Origin: a virus
Strand: one strand, 5' to 3'
Length of the DNA: 64,000 bases
IMG/VR virus record: IMGVR_UViG_3300020411_000334
Location: 1 to 64,000 of that record
Part shown: positions 31,806 to 38,956 of the stretch, piece after piece
Position numbering within the stretch: position 1 is the first letter of the stretch
Layout of the letters: each line of letters begins with the position of its first letter
The notes under the pieces: generated by a model
The model's input: only the letters and a program-made list of their open reading frames with translations
Told to the model about the DNA's origin: nothing
The model's database searches: none
Translations under genes and position numbers: made by a program

Positions 31806-32520
31806 CTAAATCTCCACCATGTCGGATTCCTGTTCCTGCTGCATATGCAGGTGGTTGGAAGGGTTCCCGATTAATAGTATTCTGGACTTCTGCCCAATCA
31901 GCATCAAATAATTCCAATCCCTTATCAGTAAGCACATGCTTATATAAGTTACTGAATATTTTAGGTGGCATGGTAACAACGTGTGCACCATTCCAGAATG
32001 AGCGAGTCACCTTATATGCGTCACGAATAGATGCTGCAAGTATTTGAGTCTTTGCTCCTTGCACTCTATACACTTCACTTATTGATCTGACAACCTCCAA
32101 TCCAGCCACGCTATTGTCATCCAACCTCCCAATAAAAGGAGAGACGTACGTAGCACCTGCCTTTGCAGATAAGATAGCCTGAGCAGCATTGAATATAAGC
32201 GTAACATTAACTTTGATTCCCTCTTCTGATAGAATTTTACATGCTCCGAGTCCTTCTCTAGTGCATGGTACTTTTATTGTAGCAACGTCACCAAATTTCT
32301 TTGATAAACGTAAACCTTCCTGTAACATTTCTTCGGCATCACCCACTACCTCCATAGAGATATCTGGTACACCAATGTCCTTTATTTCAGAATAGACATC
32401 CTCTGGATTTCTACCTGACTTCATAATAAGTGTGGGGTTAGTTGTTACCCCATCAACGAGACCTGTTGCAAACTCTCCTCTAATGATGGAAGTTTCAGCA
32501 GTATCGAGGAATATTTTCAT
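31795..32520 (-). CDS. talC: Transaldolase, TalC type
   Basis: A 241-aa TalC/fructose-6-phosphate-aldolase-type transaldolase: FLDTAE (4-9), TNPTL (27-31), Schiff-base lysine K83 in ATIKVPCTREG, NVTLIF and AGATYVSPFIGRLDD, AASIRDAY. It moves a three-carbon unit between sugar phosphates in the pentose phosphate pathway. Cyanophage TalC is known to raise NADPH and pentose supply for nucleotide synthesis, together with CP12. The last 20 residues extend beyond the usual length of about 215-220. Coupled by ATGA to the 43-aa gene upstream. Confidence 0.95.
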   Translation of the reverse strand: MKIFLDTAETSIIRGEFATGLVDGVTTNPTLIMKSGRNPEDVYSEIKDIGVPDISMEVVGDAEEMLQEGLRLSKKFGDVATIKVPCTREGLGACKILSEEGIKVNVTLIFNAAQAILSAKAGATYVSPFIGRLDDNSVAGLEVVRSISEVYRVQGAKTQILAASIRDAYKVTRSFWNGAHVVTMPPKIFSNLYKHVLTDKGLELFDADWAEVQNTINREPFQPPAYAAGTGIRHGGDLDAF

Positions 32521-32648
32521 TTTGATTCTTGCTTTTTAATGTATTCACGTAACTCAGGAGTTTCATCCCACTCCCAAACTGTTTTTCGGCCTTTGGAATC
32601 TGTCTGTGTCCACGATTTTCTTATGGTCTCTGATGAACGTAGTTTCAT
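32517..32648 (-). CDS. Small conserved cyanophage-type protein, 43 aa
   Basis: ATG at 32648, TGA at 32517-32519 overlapping the talC ATG. MKLRSSETIRKSWTQTDSKG then KTVWEWDETPELREYIKKQ. The pattern SxxxDSKGRKTVWEWxETPEL is one I recall next to talC in other cyanophages. Function unknown. Confidence 0.7.
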   Translation of the reverse strand: MKLRSSETIRKSWTQTDSKGRKTVWEWDETPELREYIKKQESK

Positions 32649-32911
32649 AATAGTTTACCTCCTGGAGCCATTTCAGATAGTGCTTGAGTGACATATGCCT
32701 GTGTCCCTACTGGGTCAGGTTTAAAATCCTCAGGTCTTGGGATATTTATCTCTGGATTCTCTGGGTCTCTGACTTCAGAGGCCACAGGTGAGACTAACAA
32801 CACAATTCCACTAGGAGTTGTTATCTTAAGGGTATGACCCTTAGATGCTAGAGATAGAGAGAAATCTACATTCTCTGCAAATTCTTTTTGGTCTAATGCT
32901 ATTATATTCAT
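32645..32911 (-). CDS. Conserved hypothetical protein, 88 aa
   Basis: Begins MNIIALDQKEFAENVDFSLS, with GHTLKITTPSGIVLLVSPV (30-48) as a beta-hairpin, then a Pro-rich stretch with two copies of the PE(D/N)xxxP type and a helical end. Overlaps both neighbours by 4 bases. Likely conserved, function unknown. Confidence 0.7.
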   Translation of the reverse strand: MNIIALDQKEFAENVDFSLSLASKGHTLKITTPSGIVLLVSPVASEVRDPENPEINIPRPEDFKPDPVGTQAYVTQALSEMAPGGKLL

Positions 32912-33111
32912 GCTGTGTACGTAATCATATCTTCTGGTATAGTCTCACGGAAATGAGCAAGAGTTTCCTCGAAACCCTCTGCACCCTCACCATCAAACTT
33001 CCAAGAAATTACCTCATCGTATCCTTCATTGTCCATGATTTTTACTTCACGCTTTGAAATATTAACAAATACGTGTTCGAGGTAGGTTTCGGTATCACCA
33101 GTGATGTCCAT
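32908..33111 (-). CDS. Conserved hypothetical protein, 67 aa
   Basis: Begins MDITGDTETYLEHVFVNISK and contains MDNEGYDEVISWKFDGEGAEGF then a helix (ETLAHFRETIPEDM). Acidic. ATGA overlap to the 88-aa gene. It lies between gp5 and talC. No known domain. Confidence 0.7.
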   Translation of the reverse strand: MDITGDTETYLEHVFVNISKREVKIMDNEGYDEVISWKFDGEGAEGFEETLAHFRETIPEDMITYTA

Positions 33112-33141
33112 AGGTCTAGTGTATGTATTCCTCAGTATACA

Positions 33142-35838
33142 TCAGTTCAGCATAACTGGCAAGCCATATATCTGGGTTGGACCACCTGCACAACCTGCTG
33201 CGAAGTAACCTGCACCTACAGAATATGATGCCATCCCAGTCCCCACCTGGTTTATCAAGGTACCCATAGGCACAAACTCAGAGATAACACCAGTTGGTGC
33301 TGCTACGAATGTGGCATGGAATCCATTGGTACTACCTGCGAGTATATCTGCCATGGTAGCTGGTAAGGTCTGTCCAATGGACATCCTTATCTGTGTTGGT
33401 GGTGCAACCGCAGGGAATGGTAAATCACATGTGATATCAATTATAGCACCTTTAACAAGACTAAACTGTCCAGTAATAGCAGCGAATGGGTTGAATAGAG
33501 CAATAAACTCAAATCTACCTGCATTTAGGAATGATGTAATCCAGTTTGCTTGGTTGACTATCTCACCATCAGCAATGTTCTCAATAGTATTACCTTCTAT
33601 CTTAACGTTTTGTGAGTTAACCATCAAGGACTCAATACCTGTCATGCTGACCTTAGCACCCTGTATCTTAACCTCACCAGTATATGCTATATCATGGTCA
33701 CCTTCCTTTCTAGCAGCAGACTTCTGCTCAGTATCATCTTGTAAATCACCTGATAATTGAGGACCATTAGGTGTCCTTCCCCACTCATCAGCATCAGGTG
33801 GATATGGTATCTGATCTATTGGATAGAAACCATCTGAGCATTTCTCTTGTAATGCTTTATTCCTCTTATAGAGTAAGAAGTTACCTCCTGACCCTAAATC
33901 ATTTGCTTGTGACTGTGTATCAGAATCTACAACACCTGTAGTAACGTTAGTATCTACATCATTTACAGCACCACCAGTAGTATTCTTATCAGGTGATGAT
34001 GAATCACCCTTTGAATCTGACTGTGGACCTTGTGAATGATTTTCATTCTTAGCACCTGTTACTTCCTCATGGAAGTTACCCATTACCTTAAGATAGAAGT
34101 CACCCTCTACTGTGAGAGTATAGTTACCTTTAATAGTCTCACACTTATCCTTAGCAATAATCTTAGTCTCATTGTTAGGTACATTAGTATGTCTATTACC
34201 CCATGAGTCTTCAAAACTACTGACACCACCTGGACCTGATACTATCCTCTTCTCTTTACCTGGAGTTGCATCATTAATAATCTTACTACCATTAAGTGAT
34301 GTCTCTGTCTGCATCAACTGTGGGTCTATCTGTTGGAACATCTGGTCGATGTAACTGGTAGCACCAGTGATAGCAGATGTTAATGAGTTAGCACCTGATA
34401 TTACTTGATCAAATAGACCATCAACATTTTTATATGGTGTCCCTTTGACTGCATCCTCTAAGTTATCACATTCCGTGGTACCAAGCAGAGGGTACCACGC
34501 TTTGGACTTCGGACGTTTTATCTTCCTCCCACAATTCTTCTTAAATAACATACCAAGAATAGCAAGAAGGATTTGAAGTAGACTTCCCCAATCTAATGAT
34601 GTGAAATCAAACTCCATAATCATACTGACTGTATCACCGAGTGCCCTTGCTGCTCCTGCTAATCCCTTAGCAGCACTAACAGCAGACATTACATCACCAG
34701 TAACGTCTCTAACACGATTCATTGCGTTAGTGATACCACTAAGAATACGGTTGCTTAATCCTTTAACTGCACTATCAATCGCTTTACCTATGGTACTACT
34801 GGCTATCTTATCTACCGCCAGGCTCGCCATTTGGTTAGCGAAGTTCGCCGTATCACTCAGTGCTCCCTTCACCAGTCCTAACCACATCGGTGTCTTAGCA
34901 CAGAATATATCAAATATCTGTGTCAAGAATGACATGATAGTATTGATAACAACGATAGGTACAAACTGAGATATAATCTTAACAACCATACCCACCACCT
35001 CAGCGATGAGTTTAGCAAGCATCTCTTTAAGTGGTGCTAAGATACCAGATATACCTGAGCTCAGGAAGTTCATTACCTTACCAAGGTGCTCTCTCACCTT
35101 GTCTCCTGCCATCTTATTACCAGTAATAACACTGACGAATCCACCTGGACCTGAGCCCATAGATGCTGCCATCTCACCTAACTCAGTTAACATCCTTGTT
35201 AGGTCAGTCTCAAATCCTTTACCTGCTGGACCTGCAACACCATCAGCAATACCATTAGCATTAACAGGTGGTTTGATAGGGTTAGTTACTACATTACCTG
35301 GAACAGTTTGCTCCGCAGTACTGATAACACCTCTTGCTTCCTCTACATTACCATCTGTATTACTAGGAGTAGTTGTCTGCACCTTAGGATAAGGGTGACC
35401 ATCCTTCTGCTGCTCTCCTGTTAATGATTTCTGTCCTGGAGTATTAGTCTTCTTCTTCTCTGCTATCTTAGGGTCTGCAATAGTGGTATCAGCATCTGAC
35501 TGCTGCTGTTGGAAACCTCTAAATGAACCCAAGACACATGGTAACTGTGCTTCTTCACCATCAAGGAAGAAACCTAGCACCCATGCACCTGGTTGTAATT
35601 CTGTTGTAGTACCAGCAGATTTAGTCTGTGGTTTATCACATGGTAGTAGTACAGTAGCCCACGGTAGTATCTCAGTCGGGACTTCTTTTAGAAATGCTTT
35701 CTCACCCTGTACACCAGTATACCACCCAAGAATACGTACCTTGACCCTACCTAACTCGGAAGGATCCTCGTTGTCCTCAACTTCACCTACCCACCAAGTG
35801 TAGGTGTCTCTGCCCATGAAATCAGTCTTGGTTGACAT
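33142..35838 (-). CDS. 5: Baseplate hub / tail spike protein, gp5-like
   Basis: An 898-aa protein. Residues 8-110 form the gp5 OB-fold: GRDTYTWWVGEVEDNEDP, LGRVKVRILGWYTG, LPWATVLLP, WVLGFFLDGEEAQLP. A long Ala/Gly/Ser-rich helical middle (about 210-430) and a C-terminal beta-rich part with KGNYTLTVEGDFYLKVMGNF follow, consistent with the trimeric beta-helix needle. I see no T4-type lysozyme domain. It forms the central cell-puncturing hub with gp27. Confidence 0.85.
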   Translation of the reverse strand: MSTKTDFMGRDTYTWWVGEVEDNEDPSELGRVKVRILGWYTGVQGEKAFLKEVPTEILPWATVLLPCDKPQTKSAGTTTELQPGAWVLGFFLDGEEAQLPCVLGSFRGFQQQQSDADTTIADPKIAEKKKTNTPGQKSLTGEQQKDGHPYPKVQTTTPSNTDGNVEEARGVISTAEQTVPGNVVTNPIKPPVNANGIADGVAGPAGKGFETDLTRMLTELGEMAASMGSGPGGFVSVITGNKMAGDKVREHLGKVMNFLSSGISGILAPLKEMLAKLIAEVVGMVVKIISQFVPIVVINTIMSFLTQIFDIFCAKTPMWLGLVKGALSDTANFANQMASLAVDKIASSTIGKAIDSAVKGLSNRILSGITNAMNRVRDVTGDVMSAVSAAKGLAGAARALGDTVSMIMEFDFTSLDWGSLLQILLAILGMLFKKNCGRKIKRPKSKAWYPLLGTTECDNLEDAVKGTPYKNVDGLFDQVISGANSLTSAITGATSYIDQMFQQIDPQLMQTETSLNGSKIINDATPGKEKRIVSGPGGVSSFEDSWGNRHTNVPNNETKIIAKDKCETIKGNYTLTVEGDFYLKVMGNFHEEVTGAKNENHSQGPQSDSKGDSSSPDKNTTGGAVNDVDTNVTTGVVDSDTQSQANDLGSGGNFLLYKRNKALQEKCSDGFYPIDQIPYPPDADEWGRTPNGPQLSGDLQDDTEQKSAARKEGDHDIAYTGEVKIQGAKVSMTGIESLMVNSQNVKIEGNTIENIADGEIVNQANWITSFLNAGRFEFIALFNPFAAITGQFSLVKGAIIDITCDLPFPAVAPPTQIRMSIGQTLPATMADILAGSTNGFHATFVAAPTGVISEFVPMGTLINQVGTGMASYSVGAGYFAAGCAGGPTQIYGLPVMLN

Positions 35839-35856
35839 TTATATAATAGTTTTCTT

Positions 35857-36312
35857 TTATTTATCCAACTTCACGAAGAGAAATTCTCCATCCTCTTCAG
35901 GTTTACCCCAACGGAAGTCTCCTGTTGTAACATCATAACCTGTATCTATGGCACGATATTCACCTGGTCTGAATCTTATTTTTGAAACCAACCTGATTCC
36001 ATTTTGAATACATTCTCCATCTGGAGTCCCGTTCCACCAACCATTCTTCCAAAGCCAGACGAATGGACAAGTATTGGAACCATCAATAAGATTATAACTT
36101 TCACAGTAGACGATATTTTCATCCACATGTCTCCACTGATAACGTATATTATTATATGGTTTGTCTTCACCCTTATACTTGTACCATGACTTAACCTCTA
36201 AGGTACCATGGTTAGGTTCAATTATTCTAATATCAATCTGAGGCCACGTGGATGGATTAGAGAATGCTTGTCTCTGATTCCTATAGTGACCCACCACTTC
36301 ATTAAATTTCAT
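35857..36312 (-). CDS. cpeT: CpeT-like phycobiliprotein lyase
   Basis: A 151-aa protein. HYRNQRQAFSNPSTWPQIDI (9-28) corresponds to the SNQxQAxxNP start of CpeT, and GEYRAIDTGYDVTTGDFRWG (117-136) to its sRGxDxxTxxxxWG end, with FLFVKL after it. CpeT-type (T-family) lyases attach bilin chromophores to phycobiliprotein cysteines. Phage copies may keep light harvesting or degrade pigment properly during infection. It is shorter than cyanobacterial CpeT (about 200 aa), as expected for phage versions. ATGA overlap with the gene upstream. Confidence 0.8.
   Translation of the reverse strand: MKFNEVVGHYRNQRQAFSNPSTWPQIDIRIIEPNHGTLEVKSWYKYKGEDKPYNNIRYQWRHVDENIVYCESYNLIDGSNTCPFVWLWKNGWWNGTPDGECIQNGIRLVSKIRFRPGEYRAIDTGYDVTTGDFRWGKPEEDGEFLFVKLDK
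35858..35865 (-). promoter_or_regulatory. Late-type box GATAAATA upstream of gp5
   Basis: GATAAATA overlaps the stop codon of the cpeT-like gene and lies 20-27 bases before the gp5 ATG. It differs from TATAAATA at the first base only. Confidence 0.45.
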
Positions 36313-36452
36313 CTGAAAACAGCAGTAACTCCCATGACTGTAGCATTGGGATTTCTAGCAAGGGCAACTTTCTTTGCCTCATCATAGTCACGAGCCTGCA
36401 CCTCTTCTTTGAATACAGTCCCTGCAACATATAATGTAACTTCACACTTCAT
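36309..36452 (-). CDS. Small conserved cyanophage-type protein, 47 aa
   Basis: ATG at 36452, TGA at 36309-36311 inside the cpeT start. MKCEVTLYVAGTVFKEEVQA then RDYDEAKKVALARNP and VMGVTAVFR. This short beta-alpha-beta protein is one I recall from several cyanophages. Function unknown. Confidence 0.75.
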   Translation of the reverse strand: MKCEVTLYVAGTVFKEEVQARDYDEAKKVALARNPNATVMGVTAVFR

Positions 36453-36622
36453 CTATGTATCTCACAATATTTGCAATCATCACACTCATACTCTTGTGAG
36501 TAGTCATCTAGTTTAGCTATCAATTGATCATACTGACGAATCCTCCATGGAGAGTCAGCAGTCTGTTGATAATGTATACACGCATCTCTTAGTTGGTGTA
36601 TATCTTGCTCATTAAATCTCAT
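36449..36622 (-). CDS. Small protein with C-x2-C-x2-C cluster, 57 aa
   Basis: ATG at 36622, TGA at 36449-36451. MRFNEQDIHQLRDACIHYQQ, a helical middle, then YECDDCKYCEIHR at the end. C, C, C and H within 10 residues could bind zinc. Overlaps its neighbours by 4 and 11 bases. Role unknown. Confidence 0.65.
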   Translation of the reverse strand: MRFNEQDIHQLRDACIHYQQTADSPWRIRQYDQLIAKLDDYSQEYECDDCKYCEIHR

Positions 36623-37226
36623 CACATGATTCTGTCATAGTTTCAGCCATCTGACCACCTATTTCTGCACCCTGATTTCCACCAAACATTGCTACCCAAC
36701 CTGCTGCTAACCATCCTACGAATGGTACACCTGATAGAGCAGGTGCAGCTGCTGTTCCAACGCTAGTTCCTACAAGTCTTCCTGTGTTTTCTCCACCACC
36801 TATCGCCTTGATACACTCTTCGGTTTTTGCACTGACCTTTCCCATGTCATCTGACTTACCTCCTGTGATAGCAAGTGCTGCGGGGTCAATCCATGCTGTA
36901 GGTGTAGAGACAGGTCCACCATGGTGCACTGCTCCATCCATAGTATACTCCTCAACTGTCTTAACTGTGTTGTTAGCCAGTCCTAGGAATCCACCCTTCT
37001 TCTTGATGTCCTTGGTGATGTACATCGACTTAGGATCATTCGCTTTATATCTTATTCTATATCCTTCTTCCGAAACTTCTGCTTCATAGGTCGTAAAAGA
37101 CCCTACTGGAATATCTAGGCTCGGCAATTTACTACTATTACCTCCTCGGTTAGCAATAATACCGATCATGCCTAGATGACTAATGCCTATAGCAAGGCCA
37201 AGTCCTCCTGCAAACCATTTATTCAT
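36612..37226 (-). CDS. Membrane-anchored hypothetical protein, 204 aa
   Basis: The N-terminus WFAGGLGLAIGISHLGMIGI (4-23) is a signal anchor; a soluble beta-rich part follows (SFTTYEAEVSEEGYRIRYKA), then PALSGVPFVGWLAAGWVAMFGG (167-188), a second hydrophobic, Gly/Ala-rich segment. Glycine-zipper-like spacing near the end. I recall similar proteins in cyanophage tail modules. Function unknown; membrane interaction during DNA injection is possible. Confidence 0.65.
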   Translation of the reverse strand: MNKWFAGGLGLAIGISHLGMIGIIANRGGNSSKLPSLDIPVGSFTTYEAEVSEEGYRIRYKANDPKSMYITKDIKKKGGFLGLANNTVKTVEEYTMDGAVHHGGPVSTPTAWIDPAALAITGGKSDDMGKVSAKTEECIKAIGGGENTGRLVGTSVGTAAAPALSGVPFVGWLAAGWVAMFGGNQGAEIGGQMAETMTESCDEI

Positions 37227-37262
37227 TTCCTGTCACTTTGAGCTCATTATTATATAGCAATA

Positions 37263-37490
37263 TTAATCGTCGTATACCAAACACTCTGGTTCGTCAGGGT
37301 GTTGGTCGCAAAATAGTTCTAAAGCATTAGGATCGTGATGATCACCACCTTCTATCTCAGCTTTGTGGTGCTCTACGTACTCTTCAAGGTCATGTAATTC
37401 TGCCTTGTAATGACGACGAGCAGCAGGATTAGTTAGAGGATCATCAAGGATCTCTTTATCATGCTGTATGTGTTGCTCTATAGTAGTCAT
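37263..37490 (-). CDS. cp12: CP12-like Calvin-cycle inhibitor
   Basis: A 75-aa protein. The C-terminal LELFCDQHPDEPECLVYDD (57-75) is the CP12 signature: two Cys (C61, C70) in CxxxPxxxxC and a YDD/YED end that binds GAPDH. The N-terminal helical part (TIEQHIQHDKEILDDPLTNP) matches the cyanophage type, which lacks the N-terminal Cys pair. CP12 joins GAPDH and phosphoribulokinase in an inactive complex, closing the Calvin cycle so carbon flows through the pentose phosphate pathway, in step with TalC. Strong GGAGG before the ATG and a CTAAATAG box upstream. Confidence 0.9.
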   Translation of the reverse strand: MTTIEQHIQHDKEILDDPLTNPAARRHYKAELHDLEEYVEHHKAEIEGGDHHDPNALELFCDQHPDEPECLVYDD

Positions 37491-37506
37491 AAGTTTTTAC
37501 CTCCTT

Positions 37507-37519
37507 GTAACTATTTAGG
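37507..37519 (-). promoter_or_regulatory. Late-type box CCTAAATAGTTAC upstream of cp12
   Basis: CTAAATAG overlaps the stop codon of the gp27-like gene, followed closely by AAGGAGG and the cp12 ATG at 37490. The clearest example of the recurring CTAAATAGTTAC element. Confidence 0.45.
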
Positions 37520-38956
37520 CAAAGAGTCCCTAATTAACAGCAATTCAGTACTAAGACCTTCTTTTTCATAGGTATGTGTTAGAGCCGCAACAACATATAA
37601 TCCTGAAAACTTCTTGTCTTGTTTGACTGTAGTATCAGATTCTTGTCGTGAAGCTGGAATGATTACCTTGATTTTATATCCTGCACCTATCCCTGTATTA
37701 CCTGGTATCTTTACCTTTAACTGTATCGATTTAAGTAAATTATACCTCCCACTAGCATATTGTGCAACTGCCATCGCATCTATGTCAGGGTTTCCACCCG
37801 TACCAACATTAGTCTTTCCAGGTGGTAACTTAGTACCTTTAGGTTGATTCTTCATACCAGGAAGAGCACGGAGTTTCATCCTAGTAGGTTGACTGTTATC
37901 AAAAAACTCTGGTAACTTATAAGGTGGTACCTTCTCTACAGTAGTTGCCTTACCAAATATACCCATCATCTCAATCTCGAATGCCTGACCAACGGTACCA
38001 CCTGGAGACGTTGTATTATCACTGACGTTATCACTACCACCATCACCTGACTTACTACCTGAAGTGGGAGTGAAACTAGCAGACTGCACTGGTAATGCTA
38101 TACCTATAGCAGCAGACTTATATGTACCCCTCCTCATATTCTGAAGATGATTTGCTTTATCTGGATAGTCTATAGATTCAATACCATAAACACCACCATC
38201 AGCAGGGTCAGTACCTGGCTGCACGTAAGTATAGGTGTAGATATATTTGGTAGCACCACCATCAGCAATGGAGTCTATAGATTTAAAATTAAACCCATTC
38301 CTATTCTCAAAGAATAAGTATCCAGACTGTTTAACAGCCCCTTTACTACCAGTCAACCTAGTTACCTTATCAGTCATGTATGCTATAGCATCACTAGGTT
38401 TCCAGTTACATGATATGTAAGTAATCTTAGAATGATTCTCAAAGTTTTCAGATACTGCCTTCTTACCTGCCTTTAGATACTCCTTACAGATATGCAGAGG
38501 AATATTCTCTACATCCTTAGACCCTTTACCTGGACCAAATGCTTTTAATATCTTAGTCATTTCATCATGGAACATCTCAGGAGATACACAATACAGATTA
38601 TACATCTGTCCTCTCTCAGACTTAATGATGTCACCTATCTTATAGACCTGTAACTTTACCTGTAGGGGTATCCTCTTAGGATCCTTTGCTCCTTCTTCAG
38701 AGATTGCACTAGCAGTCTCTATATCCAATTCTATTGTCTCTGCACCCTGCAATAACTCATTGAAATCTATTGCATCTATCATAGTAAACTCAGCACGTAA
38801 GAATGCTGATTCTATTGACTCATAGTATTTAAACTGAGCCACCATGTCCCTGATATCATAGATATCATCGTTCATCATGGTAATCTGCATCTTAGTGATT
38901 ACCATCTCAGCATTGTTACGAGCTGGTGCGTAGGTTGTCTTCTTTACCTGTGACAT
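37511..38956 (-). CDS. 27: Baseplate hub protein, gp27-like
   Basis: A 481-aa protein. YYESIESAFLRAEFTMIDAIDFNELLQGAETIEL (44-77) is the typical start of gp27-like hubs, and SGYLFFENRNGFNFKSID (211-228) their mid motif. TYEKEGLSTELLLIRDSL closes the protein as in other hub proteins. It forms the trimeric ring below the tail tube carrying gp5. Gene order gp51, tape-measure-like genes, gp27, gp5 fits the T4-like tail module. Overlaps the upstream structural gene by one base. Confidence 0.75.
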   Translation of the reverse strand: MSQVKKTTYAPARNNAEMVITKMQITMMNDDIYDIRDMVAQFKYYESIESAFLRAEFTMIDAIDFNELLQGAETIELDIETASAISEEGAKDPKRIPLQVKLQVYKIGDIIKSERGQMYNLYCVSPEMFHDEMTKILKAFGPGKGSKDVENIPLHICKEYLKAGKKAVSENFENHSKITYISCNWKPSDAIAYMTDKVTRLTGSKGAVKQSGYLFFENRNGFNFKSIDSIADGGATKYIYTYTYVQPGTDPADGGVYGIESIDYPDKANHLQNMRRGTYKSAAIGIALPVQSASFTPTSGSKSGDGGSDNVSDNTTSPGGTVGQAFEIEMMGIFGKATTVEKVPPYKLPEFFDNSQPTRMKLRALPGMKNQPKGTKLPPGKTNVGTGGNPDIDAMAVAQYASGRYNLLKSIQLKVKIPGNTGIGAGYKIKVIIPASRQESDTTVKQDKKFSGLYVVAALTHTYEKEGLSTELLLIRDSLPK

